64,000 nucleotides of DNA from Planctomycetota bacterium. Lineage in GTDB: Bacteria > Planctomycetota > Planctomycetia > Pirellulales > Pirellulaceae. The stretch's first letter is position 1. Every line of letters starts with the position of its first letter. Below, in pieces: positions 26,013 through 35,700 of the stretch. The position numbers and the translations under genes are program-made. The DNA lies in the NCBI GenBank assembly GCA_027622275.1, contig JAQBZB010000003.1, positions 36,332 to 100,331 on the forward strand, given 5' to 3'. The notes beneath the pieces are model-generated. The model worked only from the letters and a program-made list of their open reading frames with translations, had not been told where the DNA came from and did not search any database.

Positions 26013-28325
26013 TCATCCGCCAATGCCCGCTACGGCGACTGCCAGCCCGATAATGCCAAAACAGACGACAAAGCAAACGATCACGCCGATGATGTCCACC
26101 TTGGTGGGACGTTGAAACTCGAGGCTGGTGCCTGGGAAAAGCTTGCGAGCCTCGAGCGCTTCGACGTTCGCAAACGCTTCCTCCAAGTTCTTTCGGTCTT
26201 GTTCGTGGTCAGGGACGACGGGCGTCTTCATCTTGGAGTAGTATCGGTCGAGACTCTCCTTGCTGTTGCGGGGCGTGATCAGGCTGAACAGGATCATGAC
26301 CAAGAACGGCATAATGATCTTTGGCGGCAGCGACAAGGTGTCGAGCGTCGCGTCCGTCATCGAACTCCAGTTGACTCCTGCCCATCGGTACAACAGATAG
26401 TCGATCTGAAAGTCGCCGTAGCCACGCAACTTGACAGTTTCGTCGTAGGCCAGGATTTGCTGCGTTGTTCTCGCATCTAATTCCGTCGGATCTCCGACTT
26501 TTTGCGGCTTCACGCCCAATAGTAGCTGGCCGTCACGGTCGACTGGTTTTACGCCGTCTGGCCAGAAAACGCTCTTACCTCCGCTGGTCTTTGTCTCGAC
26601 GAACTCGTCGCCCGCTACAAGTGGTTTCGGCTGATCGGCCAGCTTGGCAACCACCGCGCGTGCGGCGCTCAGTCTGGCCGTGGCTCGTTGCAGTGATCCC
26701 AGCAGTTCGTCCGACGCTTCGTTCGCGGCTGTCGATTCGCGTAGCAATGTCGCAGCACCGCGATACTCCTGCTCGGCGGCTTCTAGTTCGGGCGACGCAA
26801 CGGCGTTCGCCTTTTCCCACTCGGTAATCTCCGTCTCGCGACGAAGTACATCGCTTGGAGCAGCATCGCGCTTCGTCGTTGTTTGTACGATTCGAGTTGT
26901 CACGAGGTAGTCCTTGTTGTCTTGCAATTGGGGCATCAGTCTTGGTGCCATGAACGGAATGCCGAAGAAGATCAGGACGTTAAACACGACGGTCGCCCAC
27001 GCCGCTCCCGCCGTCGCGCGTCGCCAGTACATGCCCACCCAGAACGGAGCCGCAAACAAGATATTGAAAACCCACGTCAATTTCAACTGCTCAAAGACGT
27101 CCATGTAAAACAGCGAGACGATCACGGCTCCGCCGACGGTAATCGCACCCGTCATGCGTGCGACGCGAACATATTCCGCTTCCGTCGCAGTTTTGTTGAT
27201 GTAGGGGGCATAGATGTTGCGCACCACCAACGCCGATCCGACGATCATGTAGGCGTCGACGCTGCTCATCAGCGCGGCGAGCAAACAGGCCAGCATCAAA
27301 CCGGTCAGCCCTGGGCCCAGCAAATTCCGCGACGCGACACCCCAGGTCTTACCCGGATCGAGTACCAACTCTGGATCGTTCGCGTACAGGGCCAGAGCGA
27401 TCAGCGCTGTCAACACCCAGCCGACCGTGCAAAACCTCTTCAGAAAGTTGCCGACCACCAATCCAATTCGAGCGTTGTTTTCCGTCTTCGCCGAGCCACC
27501 GCCGGTGGCGATGAAATGCGGCTGCACGACGATGCCGACCAGATTGATAATCACAATTGCCACGATGCGATGTAGCGGAAACTCGCTTGTGCTGGTCGAA
27601 CCGATGACACTGAAATGCTCTTTCGGCAGTTGCTCGTGCATGTACCGAAAGCCGTCCAGCATGCTATCGGTTTGAGGATCGCCGAACTGGACAACGAGTG
27701 CGTTTAATCCGTATGGGATCAAGATGATCGAGAGCAAAATGATGCACAGACCTTGGATCAGGTCTGTCATGTAAGCCGCCCGCAGACCGCCGAGGAGGCC
27801 ATAGACAAGAACGACCACGCCGATGAAGGGGACCAACACATACTGAATCCCGACGGCCTGACCACCGAGCATGACCGTGTCTGATTCGATCAGCGGTGCC
27901 GCAACTTTGCCGATCGCCGAAAAGAACATCGAGCCGTAGACCATGTAGAACGAGATGCCAAAGATACAGTACGCCGCGCCCAACGCTTTCGACTCGTATC
28001 GTTCGACGAACCAATCACCCAGCGTCAGGTGCCGCATACGTCGATACCACACGCCGGCAATCCAATAGAACGGTGTGACGAACAGCCAGTACATCACGCT
28101 CCACATGCCGCTCATGCCGCTGGTGAACGTCGTGCGTCCCGTAATGACTGGATCGCTCGGTCCCGTCCCCGCACCGAAGGCAGCGAATGTTTGCAGCAGC
28201 TTGCCGAATGACCGGCCACCCATGAAGAAGTCTTCTTGCTCCTTCACCAAACGCGAGGCATAAACCCCGATGCCGATCATCAAGACGAAATATCCAGCCA
28301 AGACGAGATAATCGAGCATTACCAT
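26013..28325 (-). CDS. Sodium:solute symporter (SSS family)
   Basis: A 770-residue protein with a 13-helix-like SSS core. It begins LDYLVLAGYFVLMIGIGVYASR and includes the FFMGGRSFGKLLQTFAAFGAGTGP signature and the ALMSSVDAYMIVGSALVVRN segment. Between two hydrophobic parts it carries a soluble Glu/Ala-rich coiled-coil insert of about 150 residues (~470-630). A further transmembrane helix (IIMPFLVMILFSLITP) and a terminal helix follow. It would import a small organic solute with Na+. The substrate is unknown. AAGGA seven bases upstream supports ATG 28325. Confidence 0.88.
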   Translation of the reverse strand: MVMLDYLVLAGYFVLMIGIGVYASRLVKEQEDFFMGGRSFGKLLQTFAAFGAGTGPSDPVITGRTTFTSGMSGMWSVMYWLFVTPFYWIAGVWYRRMRHLTLGDWFVERYESKALGAAYCIFGISFYMVYGSMFFSAIGKVAAPLIESDTVMLGGQAVGIQYVLVPFIGVVVLVYGLLGGLRAAYMTDLIQGLCIILLSIILIPYGLNALVVQFGDPQTDSMLDGFRYMHEQLPKEHFSVIGSTSTSEFPLHRIVAIVIINLVGIVVQPHFIATGGGSAKTENNARIGLVVGNFLKRFCTVGWVLTALIALALYANDPELVLDPGKTWGVASRNLLGPGLTGLMLACLLAALMSSVDAYMIVGSALVVRNIYAPYINKTATEAEYVRVARMTGAITVGGAVIVSLFYMDVFEQLKLTWVFNILFAAPFWVGMYWRRATAGAAWATVVFNVLIFFGIPFMAPRLMPQLQDNKDYLVTTRIVQTTTKRDAAPSDVLRRETEITEWEKANAVASPELEAAEQEYRGAATLLRESTAANEASDELLGSLQRATARLSAARAVVAKLADQPKPLVAGDEFVETKTSGGKSVFWPDGVKPVDRDGQLLLGVKPQKVGDPTELDARTTQQILAYDETVKLRGYGDFQIDYLLYRWAGVNWSSMTDATLDTLSLPPKIIMPFLVMILFSLITPRNSKESLDRYYSKMKTPVVPDHEQDRKNLEEAFANVEALEARKLFPGTSLEFQRPTKVDIIGVIVCFVVCFGIIGLAVAVAGIGG

Positions 28326-28439
28326 GATGGAGTCCTTGCGGGCGTGCTTGTGCGGTAGGAGGCGAGGTGAATGTGAGCCCTATTGTAGATGGGCGATTTC
28401 GTATCGCAAGCGAGTCACGACACAGCATGCTTCAGGCGA

Positions 28440-28724
28440 AAAGTCGTTTCTGCGAGGGAACACCGCGTGTTTCGCGGTCCCCAACGAGCTTGCCTCGTGG
28501 GAGCCAAAGATTAGCTGGTTAACTAAACTCGTTTGAAAACAAAAGACCCCCGCGAGCTTGCCTCGTGGGTGAATGAGGTTTTGTGCGGCCACGTCGATCC
28601 ATACCGCATGCAGTCGAATCTCATTCACCGAACGGGACAAGCCCGTTGGGGTCTCGTCTTTGTTTCCGTTCGCTTCTAACTCACGAATCTTTTGTTCCAA
28701 CGAGACAAGCTCGTTGGGGACGGG
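28440..28724. repeat. Composite palindromic repeat region upstream of the thioredoxin gene
   Basis: In the 574-bp gap between the symporter and the thioredoxin gene several related units recur: CCCAACGAGCTTGCCTCGTGGG, CCGCGAGCTTGCCTCGTGGG, AACGGGACAAGCCCGTTGGGG and AACGAGACAAGCTCGTTGGGG. Each can form a small hairpin. The last unit, with its flank CTCACGAATCTTTTGT (28680-28724), is repeated almost exactly at 43633-43679. No gene was recognised in 28326-28899. Confidence 0.6.
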
Positions 28725-28899
28725 TGCTGCTCGGAAACATCTCCTGTGTGGGGCCAGACGTCCGGTAGACTGTCGACGAGCCGATCTCTCGCTCTTTCAT
28801 CAACGCCGCATGCTACTTGCCCACGGTGGCCAGACTCCTAAACTGAGGAGTGCGTATTCATCGTCTATCCATTAAGCTGCCTCCCGATGGTAACCAATC

Positions 28900-29760
28900 A
28901 TGAGTGAAGAACTTCAAACGCCGTCACCTTGGGTAGTCAATACGACGCCCGACACCTTCGAGCAAGATGTCTTCGAGCGTTCGCGCGAAGCTCTTGTCAT
29001 CGTCGATTTCTGGGCCGCTTGGTGTGCGCCGTGTCGCGCCTTGGCTCCCATCTTGGAAGCGTTGGCGACTGAGTTGGACGGGAAGTTCATTCTCGTCAAA
29101 GCGAACACCGAAGAAGTGCCCGAAGCCGCCGCCAAGTTCAACGTGCAAGGCATACCCGCCGTGTATGCCGTGATCGACGGCGAAGTTGTTGACTTCTTTA
29201 CCGGCGCTCTACCGGAAGCGCAGATTCGCGGCTGGCTCGATCAATTGTTCACGATCAGCACGTTCGTCGAAGCCAAGCGGTTCGAAGAATCAGCGCCCGA
29301 GACGGCCGAAGCCAAATACCGCTCGCTCGCCGAGCAAGCACCCGACAATGCGGAATTCCAAATCGGCTTGGCCCGCACGCTACTTGCTCAGCAGCGTTTC
29401 GACGATTGCCAGCACGTGATCAGTGAACTGGAAAAGCGAGGATTCCTCGAACCGGAGGCCGAGAAAGTCAAAGCGGCGCTCGATCTTCGGAGCATGGAAG
29501 GCGTCGATCTCGACAGCCTGAAACAGGCTGCTGCCGCTGAGCCGGGCAACCTGGGGCTGCAACTGCAACTGGCCGAAGCCCTCGCCGGCGCGCATCAATA
29601 TGAAGCAGCGCTGCAAGCTTGCCTCGCCATCGTCGAACAAGACCGCAAGGGCGTCGGCGACGCGGCTCGTCAAGTCATGATCGACATCTTTCGCGTCCTG
29701 CGCAATGATTCCGAATTGACGACGGAGTATCAACGCAAACTCTCGACGGCGTTGTATTAA
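28900..29760 (+). CDS. Thioredoxin-TPR co-chaperone (YbbN/CnoX-like)
   Basis: A 286-residue protein. The N-terminal thioredoxin domain (~1-115) contains VIVDFWAAWCAPCRALAPIL with the CAPC active site and the cis-proline loop GIPAVYAV. The C-terminal ~150 residues are TPR-like helices (AKYRSLAEQAPDNAEFQIGLA, LQLAEALAGAHQYEAALQACL) and a final domain. This architecture matches YbbN/CnoX, a chaperone-redox holdase that hands proteins to DnaK and GroEL. The Cys pair is intact, unlike E. coli YbbN, so oxidoreductase activity is plausible. It is monocistronic. Confidence 0.88.
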   Translation: MSEELQTPSPWVVNTTPDTFEQDVFERSREALVIVDFWAAWCAPCRALAPILEALATELDGKFILVKANTEEVPEAAAKFNVQGIPAVYAVIDGEVVDFFTGALPEAQIRGWLDQLFTISTFVEAKRFEESAPETAEAKYRSLAEQAPDNAEFQIGLARTLLAQQRFDDCQHVISELEKRGFLEPEAEKVKAALDLRSMEGVDLDSLKQAAAAEPGNLGLQLQLAEALAGAHQYEAALQACLAIVEQDRKGVGDAARQVMIDIFRVLRNDSELTTEYQRKLSTALY

Positions 29761-29779
29761 TGTAGCCCTCACGCTGTGA

Positions 29780-30175
29780 GGCGGCGCGACATCGCTGGTC
29801 TCGATTGATCTTTCCTGTACGCGAGTCACCGGATCAGGATTCGTCGACTGGCAGTCCAATTCACGATCCGGCAGCATCATCCTGGATCGCACGCTCGTCG
29901 ACGACAAAGGAGTTACGGCTGTGGCGTCGATCGGAGAAGTCAACGATCTCTCGCTGGCCTGGACTAAAATCACGGACGCCTGCCTCCCTCATCTCGCTCA
30001 GATTGCAATCAACGAATTGGACATCCGAGGCACGCCAATCACGTTTAGCGGTCTCGTCAACAATGGATTGCCCAAGCTCGCGAAACTGCGAGTTGCATCC
30101 GACCAATTTACTTCGCAGCAGATCTCACAGTTCGAACAACAACTCGGGATCAAAGTGACGACTGGGAAGCCTTGA
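29780..30175 (+). pseudogene. Leucine-rich-repeat-like protein remnant
   Basis: Frame 2 is open from just after TGA 29777 to TGA 30173. It encodes VTGSGFVDWQSNSRSGSIILD, then LRR-like units (VNDLSLAWTKITDACLPHLAQI, NELDIRGTPITFSGL). No start codon with a ribosome-binding site is evident except GTG 29921. The N-terminus is probably lost. GTAGCCCTCACGCTG at 29762 resembles half of palindromic family B. Function unknown. Confidence 0.4.
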
Positions 30176-30744
30176 GCGAGCGAGTGAAGGGGTCGGTTCC
30201 TTCGATGATCCCGGCGTTGAGCCACTTCTGGATCAGTCGAACGATCCGCTTGTCTCCGACGCGATGCTCGATGAATTTGACCAACCAGTCACGGTCGATG
30301 TTGTCAAAGAAGCCTTCCACGTCGGCGTCCAAAATCCAGTTCACTCGCTTTTCGGTGATCGCGACGTACAAAGCATCAAGGGCTTGATGCGGAGCACGTC
30401 CCGGCCGGAAGCCATAGCCGGGCACCGACGCGCAGCGTTGGTCGGCGATCTTCCAGGCCTTGCTCGTATTCATGCCATGTCACTTTGTCGACGCCGACGG
30501 CTGCCGTTTTCTTGAGTTCGTAAAAGCTCGAAGTCAGCAGTTCGACGTTGATGTGGTGTAGCAGGGCGGTGAACTTGAACTCACGGCTCGCTTGAGCCGC
30601 CTCGCGCACACCGAGCAATCCGCGTGACCTTCGACACTTCCGACTCGGGGTTCGGTCGAGGTTAGACTGCACGATGTTACCATCGTCGGCGTACGACTCG
30701 GGGCCAGCGTATCCGGCTAAGATTTCGCTGTAAGACTCTTTCAT
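30150..30744 (-). pseudogene. Group II intron reverse transcriptase remnant
   Basis: From ATG 30744 the sequence starts MKESYSEILAGYAGPESYADDGN and continues to KFTALLHHINVELLTSSFYELKKTAAVGVD, the classic start of intron-encoded LtrA-like proteins. A frame change and an internal deletion follow at about 30440. The text then resumes at GYGFRPGRAPHQALDALYVAI and ILDADVEGFFDNIDRDWLV, the RT finger/palm region. It ends before the YADD catalytic motif, so it is certainly inactive. No intron domain V was identified. It abuts the IS1182-like element. Confidence 0.85.
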
Positions 30745-30807
30745 TCTCAACTCCAAACCGGTTTATCCCGGCGTTTTCATAGCCTGCGGTTCCCTCGAAC
30801 CCGGATT

Positions 30808-32497
30808 ATCAGCCGCCACGCGATAGAGAGCGTCCCGCTTAGGGCAGTGCAATTGCTAGCAACAAAACGGCTTCCGTTCGGGGCCTTCTCGTAGTGCGAC
30901 TACGAAATTGTGAACGGACACCCTCAAAGAAGCCACGGTAAGGATACCACATGTGCGACGATTTAAAAAAGCGGCTTTCGTGACGATCCCCTGCAGCCCA
31001 ATTCGTTCGAACTGGTTGAGCTGCAAGAACGACTGGCAGATGACGATCATGTGCAGGCGGTTGAGCAATTCATTTCCCAGACCGATCATCAAGCTCTCTA
31101 CGATGCCTACCGCGGCACCGGCTCGAAGCCCTTCCGGCCCGAACGTCTGTTAGCCATTGTGATGGTGCTGATTCTGCAAGGCATTCGTTCTCCGGCGAAG
31201 TGGGCAGTCAACGCCAAAAACGATGACCGCTGCAAGTTGGTCGGTCGTGGCAATCAGCCCAGCCGAACGACGCTCTACAACTTCCGTGATCGCGCCGCCA
31301 AGTTCATCGAAGCCTTTCACACCCAAATGATCCGAGATGCGATCCAAGAAAAACGCATCGATCCCACCGAGGGCTGTCTCGACGGAACGTTTGTTGCCGC
31401 GTCCGCTTCGAGGCACAAAATGTTTCGCCTCAAGCAAGTTTCCAAACGGCTGTCGATCATGAAACGCGCGATCGCCAAGTTCGACGATCCGAGTCAGATC
31501 GCGTCCCATCGCCCGCTGAAACGGATTCCTTCGTGGCTGGCTAAAACACCTGGAGGACGCCAAGAGCAACTCGAACATTTCCGCACAGCGAAGGCGAGAA
31601 TCCTTGATGAAATCAGGCTCAATCGCGGTTTGCCCAGCAGTCTCCGACGCCAGGAGGAAGACATCAAGATCAGCCCCGCCGACGTCGACGCGGTGATCGG
31701 TAAGGACAAGCTCAAGGTCATTCGACCGCTGTATAACGTGCAGTACATGTGCGACTTCCAGAGCGACGTGATTTTGTCCTACGGAGTGTTCCGCAAGAAG
31801 AATGATACCGGCACGCTGATTCCCATGATTCGGAAGACTCGGTCGATCATCGGTGAGAGTTTTAAAAAGGTGCATGCCGACGGCGGTTACTGCTCGCTGC
31901 TGGAGCTGAAGGACTGCGTCGATGAAGACGTGGAACTGTTCGCGCCGGTGCCCGAGCGAAAGGGTTCCAAAGGCCGCCGAACCGATAGCGGCCAAGTTCA
32001 AATTACCGCTGACGAGTTTGAGTGGCATGAATCGTCCTGTTCACTCCGCTGCCCCGCCGGGGATTTGATGCGTCAGGTCAGCCGCAGCAAAGACCCTCGG
32101 GCCGACGGCCGACACGTGATCGAGCTTCGGTTTGAACAGGACGAAAGCCGCTGTGCCGGTTGCGAACTTGCCGATCGTTGCCTGGCTCTGGGTTCCAGGC
32201 GTCGCACGGTTCGTCGCTTGGAAGACCAGTCGCTGATGGATGCACAAAAAGAGAAGATGAAAAGCGACGCAGGAGTTGCCAGCGGTCGTCAACGCAAGAT
32301 GCGAATCGAGCGGAGGTATGGAGACAGCAAAAAGCACCGCGGTGGAAGTGAGCTACACGGGCGAGGTCTAACGAGGGCAACCGCAGAGACCGGCTTGATG
32401 GTGGTGGCACAGAACTGCCTGACCCTCTACTTACTGGTAAAACGCGCCAGAACCAAGCAAACATAAGCGGGACACTCTCTATCGCCAAGCGGCTGAT
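30808..32497. mobile_element. IS1182-like insertion sequence
   Basis: A transposase gene is enclosed by terminal inverted repeats. The core is CGATAGAGAGCGTCCCGCTTA at 30821-30841 and its inverse at 32464-32484, 20 of 21 matching. The similarity extends outward (ATCAGCCGC, then three variable bases) to 30808 and 32497. The element is about 1.69 kb. No target duplication is obvious. It lies immediately beside the group II intron relic, in a small mobile-DNA scrapyard. Confidence 0.85.
31051..32466 (+). CDS. IS1182-family transposase
   Basis: A 471-residue transposase. The N-domain (YDAYRGTGSKPFRPERLLAIVMVLILQGI) and the central DDE part are present: EGCLDGTFVAAS (first D), HADGGYCSLLELKD (second D) and a Cys-rich C-terminal segment (CSLRCPAGDL, CAGCELADRCL) before the conserved final helix. 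The GTG at 31051 is only the first start in this frame. Frame 1 is already open from 30967 and reads DDPLQPNSFELVELQERLADDD. A good Shine-Dalgarno (AAGGA) and ATG at 30951 lie in another frame, before an A6 run at 30965-30970. The N-terminus is therefore probably frameshifted. Confidence 0.85.
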   Translation: MQAVEQFISQTDHQALYDAYRGTGSKPFRPERLLAIVMVLILQGIRSPAKWAVNAKNDDRCKLVGRGNQPSRTTLYNFRDRAAKFIEAFHTQMIRDAIQEKRIDPTEGCLDGTFVAASASRHKMFRLKQVSKRLSIMKRAIAKFDDPSQIASHRPLKRIPSWLAKTPGGRQEQLEHFRTAKARILDEIRLNRGLPSSLRRQEEDIKISPADVDAVIGKDKLKVIRPLYNVQYMCDFQSDVILSYGVFRKKNDTGTLIPMIRKTRSIIGESFKKVHADGGYCSLLELKDCVDEDVELFAPVPERKGSKGRRTDSGQVQITADEFEWHESSCSLRCPAGDLMRQVSRSKDPRADGRHVIELRFEQDESRCAGCELADRCLALGSRRRTVRRLEDQSLMDAQKEKMKSDAGVASGRQRKMRIERRYGDSKKHRGGSELHGRGLTRATAETGLMVVAQNCLTLYLLVKRARTKQT

Positions 32498-32776
32498 GGT
32501 TGTGTCGCCGTTCCGTGCGATCAGTGCGGTTCCGTATCCACCAGTCCACCGGGGAGAACCGCAGGCTATCGCCAGGCGGCTGATTGCGCGATGTGAAAAA
32601 CTCGTTGGCCCTGGCCCGAGCATCAATGTATCACGACTGCATCGGCTGGCGGCTTCGTTCTATCTCAAATGGCTGGCTGCCGACGGTCGGTGACGTGTTA
32701 CAATTAGTATCCGGCGCTGTTTGGATGCCAACGCGTTCAGGGCCGTTGGATACTCATCACTTTTCGGAAGCCACCG
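32498..32776. other. Gap after the IS: no gene recognised
   Basis: About 280 bp between the right IS end and the next gene. The stretch at 32557-32583 contains another copy of GGCTGAT and GCTATCGCC resembling the outer IS inverted repeat. AACCGCAGGCTAT at 32562-32574 is inverted relative to ATAGCCTGCGGTT at 30778-30790 on the other side of the element. No coding region is convincing here. Confidence 0.4.
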
Positions 32777-35700
32777 TTGAATCAGCCCAAGCCACCACCG
32801 CAAACACTTCAGCCGGACGACGAACGGAAGATTCGGATCTTCCTCGAACGTGCTTCGTCCATCGTGCTGGAGCGATCCGTATTGGACGTCACGCATTGGC
32901 GTCGTCTGGTATCGCTTGCGGAAGAACTGGGACTGAGCGGCGAGGAGCTCCGCCACACGATCAATGACCTGCGCCAACGAGGTGTCATCTCGGAGATCGA
33001 CCTTAGTCCTCCGAAACCGCCGCCGTTGCCGTCGCCGAGCCAACCAGGGAAGCCCACACCGGTCGCTGCCGCGCACGCCGGTCCCGAGCAAGACTTCTCG
33101 CTAACGCCTCCCGTCTCCCCACCGCCGCCTCCCACGAGCGGATCGCAGGCCGGCGCGACGACCAACACCGGCAACGGTTCGCCACCGCCTCCGCCAGCTC
33201 CGACGAGACAGGATCGCGCGCCCGATCCTTCGCACGAGGATCGTTTGCGCGGTTACCTGAACCGAGCCCAGGCGATCATCGCCGAGCAGCGAGGCTTCGG
33301 TGCTCGCGCGCAGACATTGCTCGCCGCGACAGCCGACGAGATGGGTCTCAGCTCGCAAGAGGCGGCAATCGCGTTACAGTCACTGAACCGCGAACCCGCC
33401 GTGGTGCCTCCTCCGCCACCGCAGGCCAACCGGGCCGGTGAGACCGAGTCAGCCGGTGACCTCGAGTCCGACGACGCGCTGCGCGAGCGTGGACGTTGGC
33501 GTGTGGAGGGATCGCCGCCACCTGAGCCTCCGCCACCGACTCGAAAGCCGGAAGCCATCTATCGTGATTATCTAAGTGCTTCCTTGGCACACATCACCGA
33601 TGGTGTGGTGCCTGTGTTGCTGGAGCGGAATCTCGTCAAACATGGAAACTCAGTCCTCGGTCTCGCAAAAACATTTGCTCATCATCTTCTGATCGAAGAG
33701 GCCGCGGAGAAGGGCCTGCGTTTCAAATCGGAGCGGGCCGATGCCGATCCGGACACGACGACCGCGACCATCGGCTCGGAAGACGACGCACTGTGTGCTG
33801 TGAACGTCAAGCAGTTTCTTGAGAGGTCGGCGCCGATTCTGGCTCAGCATCGCGGCATCAATGCCAAGAGCCGGGTTCTGTTGAACGCGCTAGCGACGGA
33901 GTTGGGACTCTCCGAAGAGCAAGTTGAACGAGCAATCGCGGCAACGCAGTTTCGCGCGACCACGCCCCGTGAAGATGCGGATGTCCGGCAGCAAGAACGA
34001 CTCGTGGGCTTTCGAGAGCTGATTCAGGGTACGCTGATCAGCTTGCCGCGAAAGCTGCTGACTTTCGATGTTGAAGAGAATCTGCGCCGGCACGGCGAGG
34101 AACGTCACGGCATCCAATCGACCGGCGTCGCCAGTGCCATTCGCGAGGTGTGCGTTGCGCTCGACATCCGCCAGATTTCCGAACAACAGGCTCGCGAACA
34201 CATCGAACGGCTAGTCGATGCCAAGCTCGGCGAGAACGCTCGCTTGACAAGCGACGTGCGAACGCGCTTCGAATCGGAAGGAAAGCAGTGGGGTCTTAAC
34301 CCGGCCCAAGTCGCGGAGATCATCAAGGAACGAACGCGACTCCAGGACCAGCGTAATCGGTCGGAACGCAATTTCACGCACGGTGCCTTGCTCGCGGCAA
34401 GTGTCGCCGCGTTGATGGTCGTAGGTTTCTTCGGATGGGTCATAATTCAAAACAACGGGGCCAAGCCGCAGCCGATCGAAGCGGTCGGCGAACAGCCGCG
34501 AGCACTCGCCCCGATCGTCGTCGACGAGAACAAGGTCGATACCGCGTGGTGGGGCGAAGAGTTGGAGTTTGCCATCGGTGCCGCCCGGCGCGAAATGCGT
34601 CAACTGCGTCCGGTTCTCATCAATGTCGAATTGAAGGATCCCAGCACGCGGCTCGCCACGTACGGAAAGCTCGTTGGCGAACTGTTCGGCGCCAATCACG
34701 ACGCTGAACAGCGAGACTTGCTGATGCGGGTGATTTCGCTGTGCTACGCTCGCGATCCCGATCAGCAAGCCGCTCGACGACTGCTGGATGATGTGATCGC
34801 TCGCATTCCCCGATCCGAACGTGATCTGCGAGACGACAAGCTTTATCCTCATGCCTTTCTGGCCACGCGAGCGGCCGTGGGCCTGGTGACCGCGGCTTCG
34901 GATGAGCGTCGGAATGATGCCTCGACAGAATTGGAACGAGCGGTGGGGCGGACGATTGACGCAGGTCTGGAGCCTCATGCGCTCCAGCAACATGCGTACG
35001 AAGGTATTGCGGAGCGGCTCTATCGTTTGTTGATTGCCCTCGCCAAGAGCGAGCCGGCACTCGTCGCGTCCGCACATGCTTTGGTCGCCGAGCAAACGGC
35101 GGCCTACCTTGACGAAACAAAACTTGAGAAACTGAACACGGATTTCCTGGTGGTCGTGCTGTCGGGAGCCAGTCACACCTGGCGGGAGTATGAACCTTTG
35201 ATTCGTGACGCGGTTGCTTCGAAGAGTCCGATCATCGCCGTACGCATGTTGGAGGTCTACGAAAAGACGAAAGATCCGGAGCTGCAAGCGTTCCTGGCAG
35301 AGGCGTTTATCAAGCGTCTCGGCGAGGCACCTGAATCACCGGATGTCGCGGCAGTCGCCAGCGCGGTTCGTAAATCACTCGGGGGTGCCGCCGAAGAAGT
35401 TGCTAACAGGCGGCTGACGCGATTCCTAGTCGGAGCCAACAGCTTGCTCGCCGAACCGCGCGCGGAGATTGGCGAGCCTGAAGCGCTGCTGGTCGAGATC
35501 GTGAACCTTGCCTATCACAGCACGCTCGGATGCGCGGTAGCTCATGGAACGGCGGGCGACGCGACGTTCGACGCGCTCGCCGAGCAAGACCCCGAAGCGT
35601 TCTTGACCCGCGAGGAACTAACCGCGCCGCCCGCGGAAGACAAGCCGAAATCGCTTGAACCGACGACGTTAAGGATGCTGAACGAGCGGTTGACGATGCT

